A stretch of DNA of 51,261 nt, taken from NCBI GenBank assembly GCA_959601045.1, contig CAUGNZ010000013.1:1-51261 (forward strand), written 5' to 3'. Below the pieces are notes generated by a model that did not search any database, was not told where the DNA came from, and saw nothing but the letters and a program-made list of their open reading frames with translations. The position numbers were made by a program, and so were the translations under genes. Position 1 is the first letter of the stretch; every line of letters begins with the position of its first letter. This document shows positions 26,762 to 34,831 of the stretch, piece after piece. The stretch is from an uncultured Collinsella sp. (GTDB taxonomy: Bacteria; Actinomycetota; Coriobacteriia; Coriobacteriales; Coriobacteriaceae).

Positions 26762-27976
26762 CTAGCAGGTCGGATACTCGCCCTCCCAGACGATGCGACG
26801 GTACTGATCCGGGTCCGTGTCGCCTTCCGTGGAGAAGCAGAGCACGGAGCTCGTCTTGTCCAGGCCGATGAGCTCCTTGAGCTCGGCGTACTCGGGATCG
26901 AGCATGAGGGTCTCGACCAGGCCGGTGGTCACCGCGCCGGACTCGCCGGAGATGACGCGCGGGTCGCCCTTCTCGGGAGCACCCAGGGTACGCATACCGC
27001 GAGCGGTGACCCAGTCGGGGCAGGACACAAAGGCAGTGGTGTGGTTGCGCAGGATATCCCAGCCCAAGATGTTGGGCTCGCCGCAGCACAGGCCGGCCAT
27101 GATGGAGGGCATGTCGCCGTCCACAATGCGCGGATCGCCGTCGCCGGCGGCAGCGCCCTTGTACAGGCAGGCGGCAGGCGCGCACTCGACCACGACGAAG
27201 GTGGGCGGGTTATCGGGATACAGGTTGGTGAAGTAGCCCACCACGGCGCCGGCGAGCGAGCCTACGCCAGCCTGGACAAAGACGTGCGTCGGGCGGTTGA
27301 TGGCCATCTCGCGCAGCTGCTCGGCAGCCTCGGAAGCCATGGTGCCGTAGCCCTCCATGATCCAGGACGGGATCTTCTCGTAGCCCTCCCAAGCGGTGTC
27401 CTGAACGATAACGCCGCGCTCGCAAGCGTCGGCCTCGGCGGCGGCCATGCGCACGCACTCGTCGTAGTTGACCTCTTCGATGGTCACCGTGGCGCCCTCG
27501 GCGGCGATGTTATCAAAGCGGGGCTTGGTGGAACCCTTGGGCATGTGCACGACGGCCTTCTGGCCCAGCTTGTTGGCAGCCCATGCCACGCCGCGGCCAT
27601 GGTTGCCGTCGGTGGCGGTAAAGAAGGTGGCCTGGCCAAAGTCCTTGGCCAGCTGATCGGAGGTCAGGTAATCGAAGGTGCAGTCGGCAACGTCCTTGCC
27701 GGTCTCGTCGGCAATGTAGTTGGCCATGGCAAACGAGCCGCCCAGAACCTTAAAGGCGTTGAGGCCAAAGCGATAGCTCTCGTCCTTAACGCACAGGTTG
27801 GACAGGCCCAGGCGCGCAGCCTGACCGTCCAGGCGGGCAAGCGGAGTGACGGTATATTGAGGGAACGACTGGTGGAAGGCGCGGGCCTTCTTCACGTGGT
27901 CGAGGCTCATGATTCCCAAGTGCTTATCATCGCTCTTGGGCATCGTGTTGCCCGCCCACTGGATCTTATCGGCCAT
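26762..27976 (-). CDS. dpaL: 2,3-diaminopropionate ammonia-lyase (YgeX)
   Basis: 404 residues. PLP enzyme of fold type II that cleaves 2,3-diaminopropionate to pyruvate and two ammonia. The PLP lysine is K76 in SYRFGLNAFKVLGGS, and the glycine-rich phosphate-binding loop is VFVQAGVGSLAGAVVG. AAGGAG lies eight bases before the ATG. It would supply the final carbon yield of urate breakdown. It produces 2-aminoacrylate on the way, for which a RidA is encoded at 47.1 kb. It is divergent from a YheO-type regulator, with two matching operator-like sites between them. Confidence 0.95.
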   Translation of the reverse strand: MADKIQWAGNTMPKSDDKHLGIMSLDHVKKARAFHQSFPQYTVTPLARLDGQAARLGLSNLCVKDESYRFGLNAFKVLGGSFAMANYIADETGKDVADCTFDYLTSDQLAKDFGQATFFTATDGNHGRGVAWAANKLGQKAVVHMPKGSTKPRFDNIAAEGATVTIEEVNYDECVRMAAAEADACERGVIVQDTAWEGYEKIPSWIMEGYGTMASEAAEQLREMAINRPTHVFVQAGVGSLAGAVVGYFTNLYPDNPPTFVVVECAPAACLYKGAAAGDGDPRIVDGDMPSIMAGLCCGEPNILGWDILRNHTTAFVSCPDWVTARGMRTLGAPEKGDPRVISGESGAVTTGLVETLMLDPEYAELKELIGLDKTSSVLCFSTEGDTDPDQYRRIVWEGEYPTC

Positions 27977-28066
27977 ACGGTGAACTCCTTAAGTCCTCTC
28001 TTGCCGGCCCCCGCATACGCGTTTCAGCCCATTCCCATTCATGCGGCTGAACTTTTATGTGGATGC

Positions 28067-28085
28067 CAAACAAAAAGTTTGTTAG
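28067..28085. promoter_or_regulatory. Operator-like site 1 upstream of dpaL
   Basis: CAAACAAAAAGTTTGTTAG contains the element AACAAA-N2-GTTTGTT, shared exactly with site 2 about 50 bp away. It lies between the probable dpaL -10 and the gene. A candidate binding site for the adjacent YheO-like regulator. Confidence 0.5.
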
Positions 28086-28089
28086 CACT

Positions 28090-28112
28090 GTTCTATCACA
28101 CTTTTTCATTGC
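28090..28112 (-). promoter_or_regulatory. Candidate dpaL promoter
   Basis: On the minus strand, a -10-like TAGAAC lies at 28090-28095 with a weak -35-like element 17 bases upstream. The two AACAAA-N2-GTTTGTT sites bracket it, which is the layout expected of a regulated promoter. Confidence 0.4.
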
Positions 28113-28118
28113 TAAACC

Positions 28119-28135
28119 TAACAAATTGTTTGTTG
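28119..28135. promoter_or_regulatory. Operator-like site 2 between dpaL and its regulator
   Basis: TAACAAATTGTTTGTTG contains the near-palindrome ACAAA-TTG-TTTGT and shares AACAAA-N2-GTTTGTT with site 1 in the same orientation. Confidence 0.5.
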
Positions 28136-28253
28136 CCGCAATCGGTACCTTTTCGCCGCCGAACGGTCACATAACGCAGCAACGCTTTCGTTATTTGCGA
28201 ACAAGTGTGGTTTATGGCAAAGTGTGCCCAAACTAATTTTTAGGAAGGCACCC

Positions 28254-28907
28254 ATGACCCACGCACAGATTGAGTTTTACAAGCGCCTTGCACACGGTCT
28301 GGCGCTCCAATTTGGCCCCAACTGCGAAGTCGTCGTCCACGATCTGGAGACCGAGGACGTGGACCACTCCATCGTAGTGATCGAAAATGGCCACGTCAGC
28401 GGGCGCAAACTGGGTGACGGCCCCAGCCATATCGTGTTTGAGTCCATGCACGAGGGCACCACCGACGTACACGACCGCGAGCCGTACCTCACTAAAACCA
28501 CCGATGGCAAGCTGCTCAAGTCCTCGACCATCTTTATCCGCAACGACGAAGGCAAGCCCGTCGGCATTTTGGGCATCAACTTTGACATTACGCTTATGAA
28601 GGCTTTTGAGCGTTCGCTCGACGCCTTTACCGGCACCGGCGGCACGGGCTATACCGAGCCCGAGCCCATTACCAAGAACATCGGCGACCTGCTCGAGGAC
28701 CTGCTGCACGAGTGCGAGCAGTTTGTGGGCAAGCCCGCGGCACTCATGACCAAAGACGAGCGTATTCGTGCCATTGGCTACCTCGACCGTCGCGGCGCCT
28801 TCCTCATTTCAAAGTCGAGCGAGCGCGCCTGCGAGTTCTTTGGCATCTCCAAATACAGCTTCTATAGCTACCTCAACGAGGCCAAGGCGGCGGCCGGCGA
28901 CAAGTAG
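28254..28907 (+). CDS. YheO-type transcriptional regulator (PAS_6 + HTH)
   Basis: 217 residues from the ATG at 28254 behind AGGAAGG. The N-terminal YheO-like PAS domain (about residues 1-115) has CEVVVHDLETEDVDHSIVVIENGHVSGRK and FIRNDEGKPVGILGINFDIT. The C-terminal helix-turn-helix (about 150-215) has MTKDERIRAIGYLDRRGAFLISKS and SKYSFYSYLNEAK. It is divergent from dpaL and probably controls it. A second member of the family is divergent from the purine permease at 46.3 kb. The ligand is unknown; a purine or catabolite is a reasonable guess. Confidence 0.88.
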   Translation: MTHAQIEFYKRLAHGLALQFGPNCEVVVHDLETEDVDHSIVVIENGHVSGRKLGDGPSHIVFESMHEGTTDVHDREPYLTKTTDGKLLKSSTIFIRNDEGKPVGILGINFDITLMKAFERSLDAFTGTGGTGYTEPEPITKNIGDLLEDLLHECEQFVGKPAALMTKDERIRAIGYLDRRGAFLISKSSERACEFFGISKYSFYSYLNEAKAAAGDK

Positions 28908-28990
28908 GTACTCGCCTGGATTGCCCCTCCCCTTTTGGGCGCGAGTTCTGGAAAGCACGAATCCAAGACCGAGTCGCTTGGGAAGTTCCA

Positions 28991-28996
28991 TATAAT
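28991..28996 (+). promoter_or_regulatory. Consensus -10 box before the 327-residue protein
   Basis: TATAAT lies 35 bp upstream of the ATG at 29031. The -35 region is weak. It fits a promoter private to that gene. Confidence 0.5.
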
Positions 28997-29030
28997 CGAT
29001 GTCATTGGTATTTCGAAAGGGTGGAACAGA

Positions 29031-30014
29031 ATGGCGCTGAGCAAGGCATCATGCACCGGTCGCAGATTGATTCCAGCAATTGGTGGACATGTGCACCGCA
29101 TGTTCGATGAGGGTGAAGACGACCTGTTTTCGCTGAGCCTTGACGACGTGATGGATGATCGCCCGTGGACCGCCGACGAACTCATGGGCGGTGGGGCTCG
29201 CCCGTCAAGCCCCAATCCCGCACTTGCGCCTAAGTCCGCATCTGCGCCGACTCCTGCGCAGCCGCCTGTTTCGACGCCCGCGTCTGCGCCCGCACCCATT
29301 TCGGCGCCCACGCCCACTCCCCGCCCCGCAAGCGACCCGTCCGAGACGGCGGCATTTCTCGCTGCGGCGACGCAGGGCAAATCGGCCGACAGCACCGTTA
29401 TGTACAGCGCCCAGCAGTTGCCTGTTCCTGCGGCACGCAAGCCTCCGGTCACAAGGCTCGATGAGCCCGTTGCCCATCAGGTTGCCTACGATTTCTGGGC
29501 TGCAGCCGATCTGGATGAGACCTCTACCGGCATGCCGGCGCTCGACGTTCCAGTTAACCCGCTTTTTGCCGCCAACACGAGCGCCGCGGACTATGAGGGC
29601 GGTGCGGCATATTCCGATTATTCCGATGGCTATGCTGACGCCGGTCGCATCGAGACCGAGGATTATGGCACCGCATCGAGCGATTATCTCAACGATCCGT
29701 ACGCTGCCACGCCTGCACCGGAATATGACCCGGAGGCCGCGTCCGCACCGGCGTATACCAAAAGCACGGGCGAAGAGCGCTTCGCCGATTATTACGCCAA
29801 GGAAAAGGCGCTGCGTTTCTCGGAATTTCCGCAGGCAGTCAAGGTTGCCTTTATCGCCATTGTCATTGCCCTGCTCGGCGTCATTGCATTTGAGGGATTC
29901 CAGCTGTTCTCCGGCCCCACCCAAGCGGAGTCGGAGACCCAGCAAAAAGAGGACGATAACCAGTACCTGGACATCAACACCCTCAAGGGCGACCCCAACG
30001 ACGGGGACGAGTAG
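29031..30014 (+). CDS. Hypothetical protein with disordered N-terminus and one C-terminal membrane segment
   Basis: 327 residues from the ATG at 29031, with AAAGGG nine bases upstream. Residues 23-45 are acidic (DEGEDDLFSLSLDDVMDD). Residues 55-100 are a Pro/Ala/Ser-rich linker, and 190-240 are Tyr/Asp-rich (DYSDGYADAG). A hydrophobic helix at about 270-290 (AFIAIVIALLGVIAFEG) is followed by a charged 35-residue tail. There is no signal peptide, so the bulk is probably cytosolic. I do not recognise the family. It lies directly after the YheO-type regulator but has its own -10 box. Divisome- or envelope-linked anchors can look like this, but nothing here proves it. Confidence 0.75.
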   Translation: MALSKASCTGRRLIPAIGGHVHRMFDEGEDDLFSLSLDDVMDDRPWTADELMGGGARPSSPNPALAPKSASAPTPAQPPVSTPASAPAPISAPTPTPRPASDPSETAAFLAAATQGKSADSTVMYSAQQLPVPAARKPPVTRLDEPVAHQVAYDFWAAADLDETSTGMPALDVPVNPLFAANTSAADYEGGAAYSDYSDGYADAGRIETEDYGTASSDYLNDPYAATPAPEYDPEAASAPAYTKSTGEERFADYYAKEKALRFSEFPQAVKVAFIAIVIALLGVIAFEGFQLFSGPTQAESETQQKEDDNQYLDINTLKGDPNDGDE

Positions 30015-30081
30015 CGGGGGCTGGGGGCAGCTGAAGCGTCCGCATGTAGCACCAGCTTTTACGTGCTGTTTTGTCATCCGA

Positions 30082-30279
30082 TTACACTTTTCCGGATGTT
30101 GAGACCGTCAGATTCGACACTTTTCCGTACTTTTGAGGTGCCGATTTCGACACTTTTCCGGATTTAGGCCGAATAATTGCCGCGTAATCAAGCGTCGCTT
30201 GCACGTCATTTCGCAGGCGGCGCTTAATTTCTGTCCGCGTGCGCTGATAGAGTCCATTGTGCCCGCAAGGAGGGTAGTG
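30082..30279 (-). pseudogene. C-terminal gene remnant with 33-bp (11-residue) repeats
   Basis: An open minus-strand frame of 65 codons ends in TAA at 30082. It contains NGLYQRTRTEIKRRLR and then three repeats of the type GKVS spaced 11 residues apart. In DNA, ACACTTTTCCG recurs at 30084, 30117 and 30150, exactly 33 bp apart. Upstream the frame stops at 30280, where a TGTCAAAAAAGTTGG sequence resembling an insertion-sequence end begins. No start codon or ribosome site is present. It looks like the 3' end of a lost gene of unknown type. The rest of 30015-30464 shows no gene. Confidence 0.5.
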
Positions 30280-30464
30280 TCAAAAAAGTTGGTGTAGAGC
30301 TCAACTAAACAAGTGTAATTATTCGTGTGATATCAAGCGCCCCATACTTGGCCTCGACAAGCGGCATCGTACGCAGGCTTACCGGCATAGAGTCTGCGTT
30401 AAAACAAAATGAGCCCCGATGACTTGAATCAGTGGTCATCCCGGGTCATCAATATGCAGTGTAC

Positions 30465-32828
30465 TTATTCATCATCTGATGCCGGCAAGCTGTTGAGCGG
30501 CTCGCTCTCACCGTCGGTGCCAAGGCGCCTCTGCATCTTCTCGATCTGCTTAAGGGTCGAAGTCAAATACCCAAGACCCTTCTTCAGTTGCTTAAGTAAC
30601 TTGCCATCCTTGCGATTTCCCTTTCCGTTCTCCTTCTCGACATCTTCTTCAATGCCAGCGATGCCGCGCTGCACGGCCTCGGCTGCTTTCCGCACCAAAA
30701 TGGCCCCCTCATGCGGGCAGCGGTCAGTTGCCACATCAAGAAATGCGAGAAGCCTTGAGCATTCAACGAGCACGAACTGAGCATAGTCCTCCCCCATCGA
30801 CGCCGCCAGGGCAACGCCGCCAGAACCCAAAAGGCCAAGCGCAGCGCCGCCGCCAGCAATTAAAGCGGTGCCGCCAGCCATGCCCATGCCGCCGGCGGCC
30901 AAGGCGCCGCCGCCAGCAGCGGCAAGACTCGCATTGACAAGCGCAGCTCCGTGGAGGCCAACAAACGAGCCTCCAAAGATACCGACAGCGATATTTGGAG
31001 CGACCACCGCGGCAGCTCCTCCAGTGCCCACGGCCACCACCGCGGTGATGGCTCCGCCCACCAAAAACTTTGGCAACGCGCCTGAAAGCCCGCGAATGCG
31101 CGCCTTACATCGCTTCTCGAGGGAACGTATGGCGTCCAAATCAGCCGCGTCTTGTCTCTTGGGAAATTCATCTCTAACCCAAGACCCATTCTCCTTCAAA
31201 CCTTTGTATTCCTTCTTCTCTTCATCTCCTAACTGCGAATAGGGGCAAAACTCAACCAGCTCCTGTGCAACCAGCAGGGCGCGCACCTTACCGCCTCGCT
31301 GCCGCGAAATAGCCTCAAGGGCTCCGTATGCATCTTCCTCGCTCAAAAAGTAGCCGTCTGCATCAATGCCCAGGCCATCCGCGACCGAATCCTGCCACGC
31401 GCGGGCCCAGCTCCTCTTTTGCCCTTTGCGCACTTCGTTCTTCTCGTTCTCGCAGTCGTAGTTGATGGCGGCAAGCTTCAGCGAGAAGGCAATCCTCGTC
31501 GTTTCTCTATCTAGGCTATAAAAGTGGAATCCATCGAAAATATCCTGGCGGTGCCTGGCGCGCTCAGCCCAAGCCTCGGACATTTCCTCTGCCATATAGT
31601 CCCAGTCGGCATGGAGTGCAAACGCAAGGCGTCCAACTCCGACGTAGTTTATACGCAAGAAGAACTTCTGGGCGAAAACGACTTTGTTCCCCTCGCATTC
31701 GATACCCGCCCCGACCGCCACCGTCGCCAGATTCGCCAAAACAAACGAAGTACTCGAAACCGTGACCATGCGAGTGAGGGCCCTACTGTTATAGGGCATA
31801 AAATGCGAAGCCTTGAGTTTGTTCAAGTCGGAGACCTTGCTCACTTCACAACGCTCTAGCTCGGCCTTGAGCCTTGAAAGCATGTAGAGACAACGAACGA
31901 TAACCTCGTTGGCCACGACTGCTGGCACCTGGCTAAAAGCCTGATCGAGAAGACCGACTTCCGTCCGAAGGTCGAAGCGAATGGGCTTACCGTCCTCGGT
32001 TTTGAACGCCGTTCCGTTAAACAGCTTTGAGATCCATTGCTGAATGCGAATATCCTCGCCCTTATAGGCAATCTGCATGTCTTGAAAAACAGACAGGGAG
32101 GAGAGCTCCTTTAGCAGGGATAACACGACGCCGGGAATACCCGTCCCCTTACCGGGGTTTGAACTAGACCCCGCCATGTCGCTCATGAGATGCATCGCCC
32201 AGAACAGAGTACCGAACGCAATCTTCTCTGGAACGTTCCTGCCTATAAGAGGGCAGTCGGGATCGAAGGCGGCGGCAGGCAGGTCAAAGGCGACAAACCG
32301 GCCGGCAGTATCGGTACCATAGCCTTTGCCCGTGAATTGCGAGAGAATCGAACACGCAAGGCCAACCAAACTCGGGTGGTGCGAAAAATCCCGCAGATGA
32401 TGTTGGAGCCCGCCGCCAAACTCGACGGTCAGCTTGTCCGCTGCAAAAGGAAACTCTTTCTCCAAAAAGCGAATAGCATCTTCCAGGGTTGCATCCGCCT
32501 TTGTCATCCCCGCAGACTTGGCAACCGTAAGAACGAAATTGCCAACTTTCTCATCGCCCCAGGCTTTGGCACCCTCTAGGTTGAAGTCTTTCTGCCACAG
32601 GATATTCAACGCGCCCGTGAGGAGCCCGCTAACGGCTGCAAGTTCATAGTCGAGCTTCGTAGCCTTTTCAGCCCGAGGGTCAAAATCAAAGAGGACCTCC
32701 TCCCCATCGGGAACGTCCTTAAAACCAACCAGCACAGCGCTACCGTTCAGCGGCACAGATGTAACTTTGGGCAGTTGAGACATGGTGTAAACTATCTCGC
32801 CGCCACTAAAAACAAGTTCGTCTGCCAT
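30465..32828 (-). CDS. Large protein of unknown family with Gly/Ala-rich membrane region
   Basis: 787 residues from the ATG at 32828, which has AGGAGG eight bases upstream. The family is not recognised. Residues about 140-225 hold LQHHLRDFSHHPSLVGL and FWAMHLMSDMAGSS; the paired His clusters and HxxxD recall membrane metal-hydrolase motifs, but that is weak. Residues about 585-685 form a long Gly/Ala stretch (VVAVGTGGAAAVVA, LAAAGGGALAAGGMGMAGG) with probable transmembrane hairpins of glycine-zipper type. The remaining C-terminus is charged, with a likely coiled coil (about 715-770). Base composition is lower in GC than the flanking housekeeping genes. Its island setting beside remnants and repeats suggests an acquired gene, perhaps in conflict or defence. 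Confidence 0.7.
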   Translation of the reverse strand: MADELVFSGGEIVYTMSQLPKVTSVPLNGSAVLVGFKDVPDGEEVLFDFDPRAEKATKLDYELAAVSGLLTGALNILWQKDFNLEGAKAWGDEKVGNFVLTVAKSAGMTKADATLEDAIRFLEKEFPFAADKLTVEFGGGLQHHLRDFSHHPSLVGLACSILSQFTGKGYGTDTAGRFVAFDLPAAAFDPDCPLIGRNVPEKIAFGTLFWAMHLMSDMAGSSSNPGKGTGIPGVVLSLLKELSSLSVFQDMQIAYKGEDIRIQQWISKLFNGTAFKTEDGKPIRFDLRTEVGLLDQAFSQVPAVVANEVIVRCLYMLSRLKAELERCEVSKVSDLNKLKASHFMPYNSRALTRMVTVSSTSFVLANLATVAVGAGIECEGNKVVFAQKFFLRINYVGVGRLAFALHADWDYMAEEMSEAWAERARHRQDIFDGFHFYSLDRETTRIAFSLKLAAINYDCENEKNEVRKGQKRSWARAWQDSVADGLGIDADGYFLSEEDAYGALEAISRQRGGKVRALLVAQELVEFCPYSQLGDEEKKEYKGLKENGSWVRDEFPKRQDAADLDAIRSLEKRCKARIRGLSGALPKFLVGGAITAVVAVGTGGAAAVVAPNIAVGIFGGSFVGLHGAALVNASLAAAGGGALAAGGMGMAGGTALIAGGGAALGLLGSGGVALAASMGEDYAQFVLVECSRLLAFLDVATDRCPHEGAILVRKAAEAVQRGIAGIEEDVEKENGKGNRKDGKLLKQLKKGLGYLTSTLKQIEKMQRRLGTDGESEPLNSLPASDDE

Positions 32829-32866
32829 ACCGACTTCCTCCTTCAAACGCGTAAAATCAGATTGCT

Positions 32867-33201
32867 CTACGCCGCCAAATCCCTCTCGTAGAAGTACTCG
32901 ATAATCTCGCTGATACAGTTGCCCATAACCTCGTCGGGATAGCTCACCCCTGGCAGCCCGTATGCCTCATTGTGCACGATAACGCGTGCAGCGTCACGGG
33001 TCTATGCCTGTCCATCCAGCAAATCATGTTTGCATGTCGTTCTTCGATAATAGATGCCTTCTCGATGTCCACGCTCTTGACCTGCTTAGTCTCAGCGGAT
33101 GTCAGTGTGTCCTTGAATAGCATCTCAAGCACAGCCCTCTGATGCTGATTCCGGAATCCCTCGCGTAACCGTTCCTTCTGCTTGTCGCTAAATAAGCACC
33201 C
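32867..33201 (-). pseudogene. Frameshifted small gene of unknown function
   Basis: One frame runs from 33201 (SDKQKERLREGFRNQHQ, MLFKDTLTSAETKQVKSVD, ANMICWMDRHR). It is out of phase by one base with a second frame that continues sensibly (DAARVIVHNEAYGLPGVSYPDE, CISEIIEYFYERDLAA) to a TAG at 32867. The switch is near 33000. Both parts have protein-like composition, so this looks like one gene broken by a single indel. It directly follows the exonuclease stop in the same frame as its first part, and ends 38 bp before the 787-residue gene. Confidence 0.55.
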
Positions 33202-33936
33202 CTACCTTCCCTCCGCCTTCAGCTTCAGCAGCAGGTCACCCAGCTCGGGGCACTTGCTGGAAAGGCGCGTCTGAGCTCGCTCGCCCATCCCCCACCGCTG
33301 GCGGACTTCCTGGGCGCGCGGACTAACGCGGTAGTCCCCGTCCATCACCTGCTTGAGCAGCTTGGCGGTCACGCGCGCATCGGCTAAGGCGCTGTGAGCG
33401 TGGCCCGTCGACTCGTCAAATTCGATGCCAAACCACGTTGCCGCGTCACCCAAAGAGACGCACCCGTGGCTGCCCACGTCCATGATCGAGGTATAAAACG
33501 CCTGCAGGTCGGCCCAGTCCGCAGGAAATGCGGAAAGATCGATGTGCTTCGCCTGGCACTCGGCCAAAAGCTGTCGACGGTCCGCCCCGCTCCAGCAGAC
33601 CACCTGGGCGGAGTAGCGACCGATCCAATCGCTGAGCCTTTTGATCACCATGTAGAGCGGATCGGCCATCGCGGCGTTCATGGCCGATATCCCCGTAAGC
33701 TCGCGGACGGGGAACGCAACGCCTTCGGTAAATTCCGTCTGCACAAACTGCGAGAACTCGCCCATAACGTTGCCGTGGTAATCGAGCTTGACGGCGCCGA
33801 CCTCGATAATCTCGTTGCGCAGTCCACGGCGCTGGCGCTGCTTTGGCACCGGCGCAAACTCAAAGTCCAGCACGATCTGGCGCGCAAAGTTCGTCGTATC
33901 GATAGCCGAGATGCACGGCGTCTTTTCAGCTGACAC
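33202..33936 (-). CDS. DEDDh 3'-5' exonuclease (DnaQ/RNase T superfamily)
   Basis: 244 residues with a GTG start, preceded by AGAAAGG. The Exo I motif is VLDFEFAPV (D24, E26). Exo III carries GHAHSALADARVTAKLL, giving the histidine and final aspartate of the DEDDh site. The middle motif is less clear, near VCWSGADRRQLL (D in the SGAD segment). It may act in proofreading, repair or RNA trimming; standalone members are varied. It lies in the island, upstream of a broken gene. A LexA-like box is about 165 bp upstream, with an ATPase remnant between. Confidence 0.85.
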   Translation of the reverse strand: MSAEKTPCISAIDTTNFARQIVLDFEFAPVPKQRQRRGLRNEIIEVGAVKLDYHGNVMGEFSQFVQTEFTEGVAFPVRELTGISAMNAAMADPLYMVIKRLSDWIGRYSAQVVCWSGADRRQLLAECQAKHIDLSAFPADWADLQAFYTSIMDVGSHGCVSLGDAATWFGIEFDESTGHAHSALADARVTAKLLKQVMDGDYRVSPRAQEVRQRWGMGERAQTRLSSKCPELGDLLLKLKAEGR

Positions 33937-33988
33937 GGTTAGGGCCTTTCTCCGTTGCCTGCCGCTTGCTACATAGCTACATAGGCGG

Positions 33989-34075
33989 CTACATCGCCGT
34001 AAGGATAGGCGCCCGTGCGGACATGAAATCGCCCAGCGCGGCTACCCGGCACCCTTGCGTAAAGCCGCGCTTTGA
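33989..34075 (-). pseudogene. C-terminal fragment of a DUF234-type ATPase
   Basis: The minus-strand frame ending at 33989 reads SKRGFTQGCRVAALGDFM and then a short tail. This matches the C-terminus of the intact ATPase at 34.8 kb, which reads SKSGFTQGCRDAAESRED. The DNA also agrees around GCGTAAAGCCGC. Only about 28 codons survive; no ATPase domain is nearby. It shows that a second copy or a recombined copy once lay here. Confidence 0.6.
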
Positions 34076-34098
34076 GATGGTCACGTTGCTGTTATTAT

Positions 34099-34112
34099 CG
34101 AACATATATTCG
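34099..34112. promoter_or_regulatory. LexA/SOS-box-like palindrome
   Basis: CGAACATATATTCG matches the Gram-positive LexA consensus CGAAC-N4-GTTCG with one mismatch in the right half. It lies 91 bp upstream of a 41-residue hydrophobic peptide gene. Confidence 0.5.
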
Positions 34113-34202
34113 TATTTATGACCGCGCTTTGATAGAATGGCAGTTGTTGACGGCAGTTCCATGTGCCGGGCAGCGCCCTCCATGCGACGGGAGGTGATGC
34201 CC

Positions 34203-34328
34203 ATGACCGATCTGATTGATTTCGTGAAGCTCCTGACCGCTTTGGTCTCGCTCCTCACGGCGCTTATCGGACTTTCCGAGGCACTTAAGCAGCGTACGAA
34301 GCAAAAGAAGAGGGGTCGACGCCGTTAA
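34203..34328 (+). CDS. Small hydrophobic peptide, possible type I toxin-like protein
   Basis: 41 residues from the ATG at 34203, with a strong GGGAGGTGA site. The sequence is a membrane helix (VKLLTALVSLLTALIGL) followed by a very basic tail (KQRTKQKKRGRRR). Size and layout resemble Fst/Ldr/TisB-like or holin-like toxins, whose expression is held back by an antisense RNA. A LexA-like box precedes it, as for TisB in E. coli. The stop codon sits inside an inverted repeat (34320-34327 with 34351-34358). No antitoxin RNA was identified. It could also be an unrelated small membrane peptide. Confidence 0.55.
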   Translation: MTDLIDFVKLLTALVSLLTALIGLSEALKQRTKQKKRGRRR

Positions 34329-34358
34329 GGCATTGACCCCTTGAACTAAGTAACGGCG
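34311..34358 (+). terminator. Structured 3' end of the small peptide gene
   Basis: AGGGGTC (34311-34317) pairs with GACCCCT (34335-34341), and CGCCGTTA (34320-34327) pairs with TAACGGCG (34351-34358). The two overlap as alternatives. There is no clear T-run. Confidence 0.4.
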
Positions 34359-34492
34359 CTGCCCAGCTATCACCCTTGGGCTGCCGTCGACTTTATTCTA
34401 CCCACGGTTGCCAGGTTTAACAAATGAATTTTCAGTAATGGAGCCTTGGAGCTCGCTCGCTCGCTCAACCACCTGGCCATCGGATTAGCCGG

Positions 34493-34830
34493 ATTCTGGG
34501 ACACGCCTTCCGTCCCAGGCCTCTACCGGAAAATGCATCCCACCCTGAGGCTCGATTCCGGGACACGGTTTCCGTTTGAAGCCCCGATGGGAAAGCGTGC
34601 CCCGTTCCGAGAGCTCATTCCGGGATGCAGTTTCCGCTAGAGATGCCACCGGGAAAGCGCATCCCGTTTTGGAGCAAAATTCCGGGTCGTAGTTTCCGCC
34701 TGAGGGCCGATCCGGAAACGGCATCCCATTCTGAAGCCGAAATCTGGAACGCACTTTCCGCCAAAGGTCGCAAAAGGAAAGCACATCCCATTCCCAGCAT
34801 CAAATCAGGACGCGCTTGGTTATCTCCGCC
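34493..34830. repeat. Tandem array of 62-bp palindromic units, downstream side of the ATPase gene
   Basis: ATTCCGGG-type half-sites recur at 34493, 34555, 34617, 34679, 34742 and about 34804, a period of 62-63 bp. Each unit pairs a GGAAA-N6-CCC half with a following CCGGG-N6-TTTCCG half, so each can form a hairpin. The unit is not a multiple of three, so it is not a coding repeat. The same unit occurs on the other side of the ATPase gene. The stretch 34359-34492 holds nothing recognisable. Confidence 0.8.
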
Positions 34831-34831
34831 C

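Noticed and set aside
30082..30162. IS21-type terminal repeats
   Set aside because: The 33-bp repeats lie in an open frame with an 11-residue period and end with a stop codon, so a coding remnant explains them better; no transposase is present.
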